Assembly (NCBI RefSeq): GCF_017916325.1
Contig: NC_090152.1
Location: 194,001-258,000 of the forward strand
Source of the DNA: Leishmania martiniquensis
Lineage: Eukaryota > Euglenozoa > Kinetoplastea > Trypanosomatida > Trypanosomatidae
DNA length: 64,000 nucleotides
Direction: 5' to 3'
Shown here: positions 11,301 through 20,228 of the stretch, one piece after another
Layout of the letters: every line of letters begins with the position of its first letter
How positions within the stretch are numbered: position 1 is the stretch's first letter
The notes under the pieces: model-generated
Databases searched by the model: none
What the model was told of the DNA's origin: nothing
The model's input: the letters and a program-made list of their open reading frames with translations, nothing else
Translations under genes and position numbers: made by a program

Positions 11301-11488
11301 GTCACCTCATGAGCGGCCTCTTTCTCATGAAGCACAGTCATGGACACATGCTCCGCCGAGATGCCCTCGTAGGCGAGGTTGAAGTCGGCCGCCGCGCCAT
11401 GGCCGAGAATGTAGGGCTTACGAATCACTAGGGAGTAGTACGGTGCCGACCGGCACGGCGAGTTGGCAGAGAGCTCGAAGGCGTACAT
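8315..11488 (-). CDS. NBS1: FHA-BRCT-BRCT protein, nibrin/NBS1-like
   Basis: A protein of 1,057 residues starting at ATG 11488. Residues about 15-156 form an FHA domain: the glycine turn (ILGHGA, 27-32), the S..H phosphopeptide-loop motif (ISAEHVSM, 43-50) and a late NGD turn (ARNGDILYLGD, 135-145), with a disordered insertion at 70-103. FRYRPLMV (151-158) leads straight into a BRCT-like unit (157-240; VVQPTYVFEWF matches the BRCT helix with its conserved W). A second, split BRCT-like unit follows at about 296-412 (RAFFFFTDAA, EQCGGAVYGPG). FHA fused to tandem BRCT is the hallmark of nibrin, the adaptor of the MRE11-RAD50-NBS1 double-strand-break complex. A helical region lies at about 550-670 and a strongly basic KRRPKSKKKRQAK patch, a likely nuclear signal, at about 840-860. 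I see no clear MRE11- or ATM-binding tail. Assignment rests on domain order; FHA-BRCT proteins of other function remain possible. Confidence 0.75.
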   Translation of the reverse strand: MYAFELSANSPCRSAPYYSLVIRKPYILGHGAAADFNLAYEGISAEHVSMTVLHEKEAAHEVTVVTLVAAAAHDDEKDAAACVQGEQENGAAATTDEADAGSGSLVVRVTALPTKGDAEVRLGDTTLDAGDSAIARNGDILYLGDGVCATFRYRPLMVGIEAGAYAEDYLSDLRRMFGQLGATVVDEPTPSHEAAATPIGQLYCAAELSDSPGCLAALSCGYSVVQPTYVFEWFAAVAKCAAAPLSTLPAPSRFEVPVRCTTHPPSAAYLRPESDSCPFSLFPIPLTAMTKRSRADLFANRAFFFFTDAAATRYGRVVEQCGGAVYGPGDVESAKEVIRMLVESQREAGMPCDRLPTNFYIIIDNASEATLLSSGLEAASPELLAFIEEACATLGATRLPVMGDHTLFTALLSNKFYEEPVQLVTDVSPAGSVGCNPPQYSPADGVMVPSLTPHADMSEEGAAITSSRAPRSVYAGNGEAPIRARSTSRVSERRASLLPRSTARTPSRSQMRSYSRQRARSFSRATGHSSEVPLSAEGTAPSGYGRRRLVPSLVESDLGNFVAKFDALRLRIYTYLVREEPKLDRAITIYRKKFFVDSDTMEYALEVKAQAVDFMEHADDLLADAASRGAYAEALRRFWRDCRDMDVKAQHLLHCWDRSMPGAALPRCIQSRRASSTESRRAASLRSMNAHGAEQPAKSLAPAARGAEAVTTDAENDAEAFSNTQRPLGRDGVRGSGGLFTSPETFTGEESTGRLQESPITLHDGAAAMRRSGTVAAASVTAPDAVFTSARRSQRRSYTPLWSQPRSGAAVGAPRSVPMEARPPWVSNWNSADPAEGPRQPKPQKRRPKSKKKRQAKSCKPGLQTSGLASAPLPARRTRPAVQAPEFASDSPSVVRARSAARVGSTYARYPPPAQLEPALHADGEHFSEGPASFGEPEREAKAAIGIYGANADTVNTEDTEQEDESQLRTEPPPVPEAAPTTTTRAATQCRTLPLNLELPSESASASKRTTLASASRRPNGKGMAAPTAGNGNGYHQRDASDVAAANGNGYTKPHSV

Positions 11489-11559
11489 CCCCTCTCTTTG
11501 TTGTTCCCCCGATTCTTTTTTTTTGCCTCGCTGCCGATGATGTGTATGTATGACACTTA

Positions 11560-11580
11560 CTGCCGAGAGAGAGAGAGACG
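11560..11580 (-). promoter_or_regulatory. Candidate trans-splice acceptor for the NBS1-like gene
   Basis: The minus strand carries a (TC)n tract (about 11580-11566) ending in GGCAG, with AG at 11561-11560. This gives a 5' UTR of about 71 nt before the ATG at 11488. Tract-to-AG spacing is typical of trypanosomatid acceptors. Confidence 0.6.
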
Positions 11581-12592
11581 TATCGCCCCCGGCCGGGTGA
11601 CGCAGCCAACACGCAACAGGTTAGAGGGCCAGCGTAAGCAGGGACGCTGGTGATGCTGCGTGGTCGCCCCTACTGTTTCGAGCAACCAGCAGCGGTCGAA
11701 GAGGCGGAGTAAGAGAAGAAGAGAGCTGCAGGGGCACGTAGGTGTGCTGCTGCTGTGGGAGGCGCGGTCACTCGAATGATGTGCGCTTGTGTGTGTGTGT
11801 GTGTGTGGCGATGCGGTTGGTTCAGAACGTGGTGCGCCGCGAATGCTCTGCGAAGCAGCAGCGACGAACAGGGAGGCCGAGAGACGGAGAGCGCAGACGG
11901 AGAAGAGAAAAAATGGGAGAGGAGCACAGAAGACGGGAGAGGGGGGCCGATGTGTGATGAGAAGTGAAAGGGGGGAGACGCACTTCGATCTCTTGTGTGC
12001 GACCGCGTTCAAGGCACCGTTGTATGAGAAGGACGAAAGACGCAGGGAGGAAAAAAGGCGGCAGAGGTGGCAAAGAGAGCGACGAGAGGGCAGAGGAACA
12101 GAGAGGGGTTGGGGTAAGTTGGCTGACCTGCTTCTCGCACGAGGCAGCCACCACCACCACCACCCCACCGCCATCACCATCACGCTGAGTGCGGCTGTGA
12201 AGTTGCGGCGCCTGTGAATGAGACTGGTAGCTCATCGCTGTAGAAGGAGCCGTGAGCAACGCGCGCGGCGCGTGAAAGTGAAAGTGAAAGTGAGAGAGAC
12301 AGAGAGACAAAGCAACGCACATGCCCAAGAGCGTAGAGTTGCGGTCAATTTTGCATGGTTACCATCGCTCATTGCCTTTTTTATGGCACTCTCTCGCTCG
12401 CCTCGAGAGGTGCGGCTCATGAGGAAGCGATGGCGAGGCGGGGGGGTAGAGGTGCATAGAGGGAGAGTGTTGGCGGGGGCAGTGCGACTTCCTCTGTCGA
12501 GGAGGAGCTGATGAAAAGGCCACGAAGGCCTTTGGAGCTGCATCGCGCGCACCGCACTGACGCCGGCATACATGAGCGAGTGCCCGTTCGGG
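11581..12592. other. Intergenic/untranslated region
   Basis: Between the NBS1-like gene and the methyltransferase-like gene. It holds a (GT)n run at about 11789-11807, a CAC-rich stretch at about 12148-12182 and a GTGAAA hexamer tandem of about 3.5 units at 12272-12293. No gene is visible. It must contain the 3' UTR of the methyltransferase gene. Confidence 0.6.
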
Positions 12593-14245
12593 TCAGTATC
12601 GCTGCTGCTTCAGCTCCTTCATCCGCTGCAGCAACTCCTTCATGCGTGCAAAGACAGGAAACTTGAAGCGACGCGTCGCATCCGCGGCGAGCTCTTGCAG
12701 CAGCACCTTTTTTGCCTCCACCGTCCGATACGCCTGAATGCACTCCGCCATGGCCGCTGCGTAGGGCATATGATACGCCGCGGCCGCAGGCGCACGCGAT
12801 TGGCCGTCGGCACCTGTTGCGTTGCTATCCGCATCACCAGCAATCGAAATACCGCTTAAAGGAGAGGAGTAGGACGTCTGCTGCAGCGCAAGCGCCGCCA
12901 GCTCCGCCTCCTCCCTTTCGATCTGCCGCGCCAGCAGCGCCATTTTGTCGAGTCGCTCCACCCGCTCCCGCTCATTGGCGTCGATGGCGCTCGTTACCTC
13001 GACGACTTGCGCCTCGGCCACAGCGGCTGACGAGCCTGCGGCGGTGACGGCAGTCACGTCGTGCTCGGCACTGTCCGCTTGCGACTTCGACGCCTCCGTC
13101 AGCATAGCCAACGCTTTCCTCAGCTTTATCCGCTGGTGGCGCAGCTTCATCTGCGCGTCCATGTGGCGCTGCATTGCGTCAATGGAGCTCTTGAAGGTGT
13201 CCAGATTTGCGCGAAGACGCAGGCATATGTCGTACTCAAGGCCGAAGCTCTCTCCCGTATCGGATGGGTCGTCGCTGTTGCGAAGTACAGCCCGCTGCCG
13301 CACCTCATCTGGTAGTACGTTGCCCTCCGGATACACGGTGAGCCCCTCCGGGATGTGCCCCCACTCCATCTTCTCAATCGGGATCGTGTCCCAGTTCACG
13401 GCGCCCCGCTCCGCCTCCGCGCGTTCTTTGGCTGTCGGATTGCGCGCGAGTTCGTTGTCGCGCTCAAAGGCGGCAGTGGGCAGCCGCTCCTCGCCCTCGC
13501 GCTTGCGCTGCGCCATCTGCAGCGCGAACTCCCTTTCAGAGGAGCGCAAGTCGTTTGCCATGCGAATTGCTGCAACCATCTTTGCGTCCACCTCGGGCAG
13601 CTCCGCGTTCACCTGCGTCAGGCAGGTGGGCTCGTACGAGAGGAAACACACGTACTGGTACGTAAGGTGCTCGACGAGGGGGTAGAAAGCGGCAATGAAG
13701 AGCGGACGATCGAGCAGGTTCTCCAGCATCGTGTGGTTCTCCAGCACCGTTGTGAAGAGAACTTTGCCGCCCTCCTTGAGCAGCAGCCTCGCTGTGGCCA
13801 CGTACTGCGACCACACATCCGCCGTGATGAACGGCGGGTCGGCGACGACGTAGTCAAAGGCCCCCATGAGCGGCACCGGCACCTGCTCAGGCTGGTGAAA
13901 ATCGTAGCGCACGTAGCGCGGGTCGCCGGCCCACTGGGCGTCGTACTCGAAGATGCGGCTACTGCGCCGAAGCTGCTCCATTCGCGACTCTTCCTCAGCC
14001 GTCTCATCGCCCCGACGCTGATCCAGCGCGAAGAAAAGGGAGGGAGTAGATAAGAAGGCGCACGCTGTGGCATGATGGCACACCTCCCGCACGAGGTGGC
14101 GAATCGTGTTCTCCGAGTACCAGTACTGGTTGAGCTCGCCCTTGGCATGCGCAGCGTTGAAGGTGCCGCGAAAGGCATCCGGCGTGCCGGTCGCGACAGC
14201 GCCGGCGGTACCGCTGAGGGCGGGGCTGTCGTGACGAGTGGTCAT
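12593..14245 (-). CDS. EFM5: EEF1A lysine methyltransferase family (Efm5/EEF1AKMT1-like)
   Basis: A protein of 550 residues. The frame is open further upstream, but only from a GTG at 14344, which lies 5' of the likely splice acceptor; the first ATG (MTTRHDSPALSG) is at 14245. Family motifs in order: QYWYS (40-44), TPSLFFAL (67-74), FEYDAQWAG (99-107), the catalytic DPPF (136-139) within FDYVVADPPFIT, the following strand GGKVLFTTV (159-167), and YVCFLSYEP near 205. These match the N6-adenine-like class I SAM-dependent methyltransferases that modify a lysine of translation elongation factor 1A in the cytosol. Known members are about 200-250 residues. Here a further 340 residues follow, rich in charged helix and a coiled coil (RERVERLDKMALLARQIEREE, split as a heptad region). 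The tail may mediate a partner interaction; this is inference. Confidence 0.75.
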   Translation of the reverse strand: MTTRHDSPALSGTAGAVATGTPDAFRGTFNAAHAKGELNQYWYSENTIRHLVREVCHHATACAFLSTPSLFFALDQRRGDETAEEESRMEQLRRSSRIFEYDAQWAGDPRYVRYDFHQPEQVPVPLMGAFDYVVADPPFITADVWSQYVATARLLLKEGGKVLFTTVLENHTMLENLLDRPLFIAAFYPLVEHLTYQYVCFLSYEPTCLTQVNAELPEVDAKMVAAIRMANDLRSSEREFALQMAQRKREGEERLPTAAFERDNELARNPTAKERAEAERGAVNWDTIPIEKMEWGHIPEGLTVYPEGNVLPDEVRQRAVLRNSDDPSDTGESFGLEYDICLRLRANLDTFKSSIDAMQRHMDAQMKLRHQRIKLRKALAMLTEASKSQADSAEHDVTAVTAAGSSAAVAEAQVVEVTSAIDANERERVERLDKMALLARQIEREEAELAALALQQTSYSSPLSGISIAGDADSNATGADGQSRAPAAAAYHMPYAAAMAECIQAYRTVEAKKVLLQELAADATRRFKFPVFARMKELLQRMKELKQQRY

Positions 14246-14336
14246 GGCGAGCTTCCGCAACTCCCCAGTAAGAGTCAAGGCGAATGAAACAGCACGCACG
14301 CACGCACGCACTCGGCGGTGGTCGGAAGCAAATCCG

Positions 14337-14380
14337 CTGAGCACGCACGATGTGAATAGGGGGTAGGGGAGGGGCGAGGC
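14337..14380 (-). promoter_or_regulatory. Candidate trans-splice acceptor that decides the EFM5-like start
   Basis: A C/T-rich tract on the minus strand (about 14379-14351) is followed by the first AG at 14338-14337, with no earlier AG. The mature message would start at about 14336, so the in-frame GTG at 14344 would be lost and the ATG at 14245 would be the first start codon (5' UTR about 91 nt). Confidence 0.6.
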
Positions 14381-16183
14381 ACACGGTAGACGCGATATGC
14401 ACGCGCGTGGGTAGGCAGTTACCTCAACAGCCGTGTACGTGCAACCCGTCTGTGTGTGTGTGTGTGCAGCGACCTATACGTGTCAACACACGCATACAAA
14501 TATGTGTGTATATCCAAGAAGGCGATAGTCGTAACGGTGCGTCTATGGGGAGCAAAGAGAAAATGTGCTTTGCGGATGTCCAGAGGGGAAGGGGAGAGAG
14601 CGATGGGGACGCGCGATGTGAGTGGGGGGGAGGCGGGGCATCATCGCTGTCAGAGAGCTGAGCCTCAGCCTCTATACGCCTCTCTACTCACTTCCCCCCG
14701 TGACCTTTCCCGGGTGCGCGTGGTTGAGGTTGGATGGCCGAGAGTGCACATGTGCGTACGCGCCATCATCCTCAAGCGACCTTATGCGTGATAGCCACGG
14801 CGCAGTGTGCGAAACACCGAGAACGAACGGCATGCGTAGTACGACGACGGCTTTTCCACACGCACACACACCCGGTTGCGACGGTTCATGCCGCTGCCTC
14901 CGTTTGTAAGCATTCCTGCGCACCTGAGCGTGCGCGCACACGCGTAGTATGAGGCGATGCAGGAGTTGGCGTCTGCACCCTTACGCCTGCTTCGTGATCT
15001 CTGACAGAAGGGGGGGGGGCAGAGGGCGCGAGGGGAGTCAATAGAGTAAGCTCTGCTGGACTCTTTCGCCGCCCCAATCGAGTGCGAAAAAAAAGAAAAA
15101 GGGGGGCGAGAGATGACCGCTGACGTGTATACGCGAGGCACTGCAGTGAATGACCGGTCCATCTAATGGCGCATGCACGCAGAGGGCGGTCGTATATGCG
15201 AAGAGATTCTCATGCATGAAGCGCTGGGGTCAAGACTGCTACTCGTCGGACGCCCGTGCAGCGACACGGCAGCACAGATGGACAGCACGTCGCCTACAGT
15301 AGTTCGTCCCGGGTGCGGGTATTTATAAAGGGAGGGGGAGGGGGAATCTATGGTAGGGTATAACGATGAGCGCCATGTCATCGGCTACTCCGCAGTTACC
15401 TCTCCGTCCCTTTGCTCTTTCGCTCTCTCGCTCTCCTACATCCTGCCCGTTTTTTTCGCACGCCGCAGCCCCCCCTCTGCTCTGAGAAGAGGGGCGCGAG
15501 AGGGGAGGGGAGGGGGCCGAGACGCATACACAGCCGCGCAGCAAAGGCCACAAAGGGGGTAAACGCGAAAGGGAGAGAAGAGAAAAAAAGAAAAAAAAGA
15601 GGCGGTCTCCGAAGAAGGGAGGGAAGGTGAACGCGCCAAAGGCAGTGGGTGATCGGCCTTCACCTGCCACACACACGCACGCACACGCACACACACACAG
15701 GAACACTTAGGCACAGAGAGACCTATCTGGCTGCTGGTGCCCATTCACCTATCGCTCTTCCTCCCCATAGAGAGAGGGGGGTGGGGGAGGAAGGAGAAGA
15801 GGGGTAATCACAATCCTACGCAAACGTTTCGCCCAGAGAAAAAAAGGCCGCGGGTGATGCTCGCCTCATCTACGAGAAGCACAGCACGCACACAGCGGAA
15901 GGGCCGAGGGCGAGCTCACAAGAGCACCAGTAAGCGGCGTCAGCCGCCCTCCCGATCACCACCACAGCCTCACTGCCTACTCTTTATCACCCTTCCCCCT
16001 ACTCGCCCTTCCTCCACCTGCACGCGCACTCAGAGAGAGTGCCAGCACATCAAGCACCACACGATCTGTGAGAGGGGAGCGGAGGAATGGCAAGCGCGAG
16101 CCGACTCTTCTCCCTCTATTTCGCCTAAGCGCGCATATCTGTACGCGATGGCTGCACCTTTGCGCGCTCCCTCCGATGTCTGC
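14381..16183. other. Intergenic/untranslated region
   Basis: No convincing gene. Contents: a (GT)n run at about 14450-14464, CA-rich runs at about 14863-14873 and 15669-15700, and several purine tracts (15468-15600, 15773-15805). The 14650-14960 part is of ordinary complexity without a recognisable feature. It must hold the 3' UTR of the gene at 16184-20143. Confidence 0.6.
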
Positions 16184-19100
16184 TCAGAGCACTCGAAGGC
16201 TTTCGATAAACGTGTGGTAGTAGACAAGGACATCAAGCGGAGGAGGGCGGAGGGCGAGGCCCGTCGCAGCTGCAGCCACCTCACTGCGCACGGAGCCATC
16301 AGTTGTTCTGGGAGTCGCCAACGGATCGCCTGTGTTTCCCTCAACTGACGATGGTGCTGTAGCGGCGGCGTCTCGCTTCTCCCGTTGAATGAGCGCGTAC
16401 TGCTGGCGCAGTCTTGGAAAACGGCTTTCGAGCGGCCCTGGCACATCATCGAGCTCATTCATCACCCCCAACTGTGCGCGCCCCGCATGTGCCTCGTCTC
16501 TTGTCACGTCTGCGTCGCCGCGGCGGTCGTCGCACCTTCGCACTGGTGAATCACCTGTCCTCCGTCGCTTCTGCGCCGGCTGGGTAAGGCTGGCGGTGGC
16601 GCAGTCGTGACGGCTGGCGTTGGTGGCCCCTAGGTGTTGCCATGCGTACCGCTCGCCAAAAACCTGCTTGAATGCCTCGAGCACGGTAAAGTAAAATTGC
16701 AGGTGCAACTCTTCCTCGGCGCGGTGTTGCTGGAGCAGCATCACGTGCTCTAGAGTGCGGGTAGGGGAAGTGCACGTCACAGAAGCGTCATGGTGCTCTG
16801 CCGCCACCCTCTTGTCCTCGTCATTCGTATCGGCATCAAGCACGCTGCAGACCCGAGGCCGCGTTCGACCGGTCGGCCGCGAGAGCGAAAGGGGCGAGTC
16901 GCTCCCCCTGCTGCGCTTCACCGCGTCACATGCGTTGAGGGAGAAGCGCTGCTGGCACGGTGTCTCGAATGCTGTTGGCGACAGTCTCGCAGCACATTGA
17001 CGTGACTTGCCAGCCGCGCTGCTACCCAGCTGGCGGCCAAGCGGCGTCCCCGACAGCAATGCCGCCCGACGGCCCTCTGCGGTGTGCGAAGGAAGCTGCG
17101 CGCGCTCGGAGCGAAACGTCGCGTCACCGCCCGACTCAACCATGGAGACTCGCATCGGTGTGGCAGCCAAGCCACCCTCAGCCGTTCGCAGCGACCACGC
17201 CGCGGTCGCCATGTGCCGTCGCGTGATGACGAAGTATGCAACACGCACGACCGTGTCCATGGGCAAGACTCCGTGATCCCTCGCATCGTAGCCCTGCAGG
17301 CGGCGCAGGATGGCATCGGCAGCGGCACGTAGCTGCGGCCGCAGGACTGTAGCGGCAGATCGCCACTCCCCTGATGTACGCATCGTAGACTCAGAGGCGG
17401 TCGGCAGCGCAGTCGATGGCGGCACAGACGGCTCCGCTGCCATCGCAGCCACTGTGGGGAGTCGGAGACTGCGCGCCGGTGTAGATGAAACGCTCGGCAA
17501 GGAGCGCTGGGCATTCGGCACCGCCACACTTGGCTGGGCAAGATGCGCCGACGCTGTAGTCGAAGAAATGCACTTCGGAGTCGGCGACGGCTCGGATAAG
17601 CGGAAGCTGGCACGGTGGTCCCGCAGGGTAGAGATAAGGGTCTCCCGTGTTCGGCACACCTCAGCTTGCGCGCGCCGCACCAGCTCCTTCACCTCCTCAC
17701 TGACTCGCGCAGACTCAGCCGAAGAGGGCGAGGGCATCAGCGGTGCCGTCTCCGCGAGCCCGGCCCACGTATCGGCAGCGCCAAAAGGCGGGGGTGTGGC
17801 AGTGCCATACAGCTGCGGCGCGGTCGCCTCCGCAGGGGCAGGCATCACCGCGTCGTCATTGGCCGTGAGGGAGTTCAGCTGGACGGAGGTGGAGACGGCA
17901 GTGCGGGCCGCGAGGGAGGGCGATGGCGGGTGGGGCCCCTCCGCCTGTGGGCGCGCCGGCTCGGGAGAGAAAGAATGCGTAGAGAGCGGGGTCCTTGCGA
18001 CGGAGTGTGCAACGCTACGCAGAGGTGCTGAAGTGCGGCAAAGGTGGTGCGCTTCCTCTGCCGTGGCGATCGACTGCTTCGTGCGCATGGAGTTGTCGGC
18101 GGGAGCAGAGCGCTCATCTGCCTCCCTTCGCGATTCAGCGTCCGTCTCCGGTGTCGCCACTGCTGCTGCACTGGTTTCGTTCGCCAGCTGTAGCGCGCAC
18201 TCTGTCTGAGATTCAGCGGCAGCACTGCCCTCCTGCACGCCCTCTGCCTCTTCCTCCTCCGCGTCTAGAGTCGCAGACACCTCCCTCATGCGGTCCCGCA
18301 GGCGGCGAAGCGGGGTGGGGGTCGAGCCACTGACAAGCCACAGCGAACTCGTCGCCGCTGTCGACATCGTCAGCGACGCACCGGAGATGCTGTTCAGCAT
18401 CGTAAGAGAGCTGAGAGGCGTCACACTGGCTGAGGCGCGCTCCGCAGCCGCCGTGAGCGCCGCCGGTGCGGTCAGCTGCGCTGGTATCGTCGATGTCACG
18501 TGTAGCGCCGAGCCGAGGGCGCTGCTTGCAGTTAGAGTGCAGGAGGCCACGCTGAGCCTGATAAGATCCTGCGTAGTGCTGGCGGCAGTCTCGGCAATTT
18601 CGTTAGTCTTCTGTACAGAAGCGTTCGAGACCTTGCTTACCATGGCAGTCTCTGCAACGGGCTGCCGCTGCTGCTGCTCTCTCGCAATTATGGCATCCTC
18701 ACGGGCAGCGCGCACTTCCTCCACCCCCTCTGCGGCCTCATCCTCCCTCGCATGTGCCGGCGATGATCTCTGCCATACCCCTGTTGCTCGAGCCCAATGT
18801 GGCACAGGCCACGGCAGCGGACTCTCAATGCCGCCGCTGCTTTCGCTCCGCAGACTTCGACTGGGGTTTCTCGCTGACTCTCTTTCGGGCGCAGTCGCGC
18901 GGTGGGCTGTGAGGGCGCCGCTGCGCTGCGCAACCACTTCGCCCTTCTCCGTCGTCACACGGGGGACAAGCCGGCCGACGGGTAACACAGAGGGCACGGC
19001 AGGAGACTCGATGCGCGACGCATCAGCGGTGGCGAGCGGGTTCGCGTTGGTGCATGCGGCTGCTGCAGCGGCTGATAGGCCATCCGCTACAGCGCCGTCC

Positions 19101-20143
19101 TCGTCCTCATCACCATCGCCCACGGCGAGGATGGCGCTGCTGCGGGGTGCATCCACGGCGAGATCGGCAGGCGCCGTACACACTGACGCACACCTCGCCA
19201 CCTCCTCTGTCGAAGCCCGCGGTGGCGGCGCGCCGTCGGCGCACGCATCGGTATCCGTGTCCACATCGCTGTATCCACGAGAAAGCACGAGAGCGCGGCG
19301 CGGCGGTGGTGTTGCGCCGGACGTGCGCTTGGCAACATCCGCATCATCCTGCCCTCGCGCGCCAGGGCCGAAGCTTGACGTCTCACGGTCGTTAGAGCAT
19401 GTCGCATAGTGGCCGCCCACACCCTTCGACGCCTCGTCTTTACCCGCGCTGGCTGGCATACTGAGAGCGCCTTCAAAGTCCTCAGACAACGCTCCCGCAC
19501 GCCGAGGTGCCGGCGACACCGTCACACTTTCCGTTCGCTGGCTGCGCACCCCAAGCGCACCGTCTGCTTCACTGCTGTTTGGCCTCGGGTCTGAGGGCCG
19601 TGTCAGAACTGTAGCCTCTGACTCTAAGACATCCAGCTCACCACCGCCCGCCTCGGCCGCGAGACAACGCGACTGCTCCCCACATCGCACCTGACTGTGG
19701 GCGCCGCAGCTTCTGCTCACCGAAGGTGAGCACGACGAAGGAAGACGAGGGTAATGATGGCGGTGATGCGGCTGCGGATGTTGCGAGCACGGCCGAGAAG
19801 ATGAGTGAGCGGTGCGTGAGCCCGACATCACGCGGCTCCGGCTCGCCTTGAGGGACGGAAGACTGTGTTGCCCACACGCCTCTACGTTGAGGTCACGCGT
19901 GTGAAACAGCTTAGGGGAGGCGACAGCGCTACTGCTGCCGCAGACGCCTTGGACGCTGTCGCCGCTGAGCAGTGGGCTAGCTGGTCCGCTCATGTTGCCT
20001 GCCGGAACGCTTGCTGTGCTGATGAAGGAGAGTGACTTGTCGAGACGGATGGCAGGTCTCGCCCGCACCTGCGACATGCTCTTCGAGCCTTCCTCATCGC
20101 GATGGAAGTCGGAATCACTGTGAAAGTGGGGGAGGCGACTCAT
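16184..20143 (-). CDS. Hypothetical large disordered protein
   Basis: A protein of 1,319 residues starting at ATG 20143 (MSRLPHFHSDSDFH). The open frame continues upstream to a GTG at 20344, but an AG acceptor at 20187 lies between. Most of the protein is Ser/Ala/Thr/Glu-rich and probably disordered. The C-terminal third has two ordered patches. One is near 940-980 (AADAILRRLQGYDARD then HGVLPMDTVVRVAYFV), where the D-x-x-x-x-G-x-L spacing with hydrophobic flanks resembles a degenerate EF-hand. The other contains EELHLQFYFTVLEAFKQVFG. The protein ends in a short ordered tail (VLVYYHTFIESLRVL). I do not recognise the family. The long open frame on the complementary strand is a shadow of the GC-rich codons. 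Confidence 0.85.
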   Translation of the reverse strand: MSRLPHFHSDSDFHRDEEGSKSMSQVRARPAIRLDKSLSFISTASVPAGNMSGPASPLLSGDSVQGVCGSSSAVASPKLFHTRDLNVEACGQHSLPSLKASRSRVMSGSRTAHSSSRPCSQHPQPHHRHHYPRLPSSCSPSVSRSCGAHSQVRCGEQSRCLAAEAGGGELDVLESEATVLTRPSDPRPNSSEADGALGVRSQRTESVTVSPAPRRAGALSEDFEGALSMPASAGKDEASKGVGGHYATCSNDRETSSFGPGARGQDDADVAKRTSGATPPPRRALVLSRGYSDVDTDTDACADGAPPPRASTEEVARCASVCTAPADLAVDAPRSSAILAVGDGDEDEDGAVADGLSAAAAAACTNANPLATADASRIESPAVPSVLPVGRLVPRVTTEKGEVVAQRSGALTAHRATAPERESARNPSRSLRSESSGGIESPLPWPVPHWARATGVWQRSSPAHAREDEAAEGVEEVRAAREDAIIAREQQQRQPVAETAMVSKVSNASVQKTNEIAETAASTTQDLIRLSVASCTLTASSALGSALHVTSTIPAQLTAPAALTAAAERASASVTPLSSLTMLNSISGASLTMSTAATSSLWLVSGSTPTPLRRLRDRMREVSATLDAEEEEAEGVQEGSAAAESQTECALQLANETSAAAVATPETDAESRREADERSAPADNSMRTKQSIATAEEAHHLCRTSAPLRSVAHSVARTPLSTHSFSPEPARPQAEGPHPPSPSLAARTAVSTSVQLNSLTANDDAVMPAPAEATAPQLYGTATPPPFGAADTWAGLAETAPLMPSPSSAESARVSEEVKELVRRAQAEVCRTRETLISTLRDHRASFRLSEPSPTPKCISSTTASAHLAQPSVAVPNAQRSLPSVSSTPARSLRLPTVAAMAAEPSVPPSTALPTASESTMRTSGEWRSAATVLRPQLRAAADAILRRLQGYDARDHGVLPMDTVVRVAYFVITRRHMATAAWSLRTAEGGLAATPMRVSMVESGGDATFRSERAQLPSHTAEGRRAALLSGTPLGRQLGSSAAGKSRQCAARLSPTAFETPCQQRFSLNACDAVKRSRGSDSPLSLSRPTGRTRPRVCSVLDADTNDEDKRVAAEHHDASVTCTSPTRTLEHVMLLQQHRAEEELHLQFYFTVLEAFKQVFGERYAWQHLGATNASRHDCATASLTQPAQKRRRTGDSPVRRCDDRRGDADVTRDEAHAGRAQLGVMNELDDVPGPLESRFPRLRQQYALIQREKRDAAATAPSSVEGNTGDPLATPRTTDGSVRSEVAAAATGLALRPPPLDVLVYYHTFIESLRVL

Positions 20144-20186
20144 TGTGTGGCAACAGCGGTGGGTGAGTGGTGATCCAAAACAAAGC

Positions 20187-20228
20187 CTAAGGGCATACAC
20201 ACAGAGAGAGGGGGGAGGGGAGGGGGGC
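20187..20228 (-). promoter_or_regulatory. Candidate trans-splice acceptor for the gene starting at 20143
   Basis: A long C/T tract on the minus strand (20228-20203), then CTTAG with AG at 20188-20187 and no AG between. The 5' UTR would be about 43 nt. This is one of the cleanest acceptors in the window. Confidence 0.7.

Noticed and set aside
14246..14344. N-terminal extension of the EFM5-like frame
   Set aside because: Starts only at GTG and lies partly upstream of the likely splice acceptor; family motifs do not need it.
17310..19409. Long plus-strand open frames opposite the gene at 16184-20143
   Set aside because: Antisense shadows of a GC3-rich coding region; the minus-strand frame is longer, continuous and has an acceptor and start.
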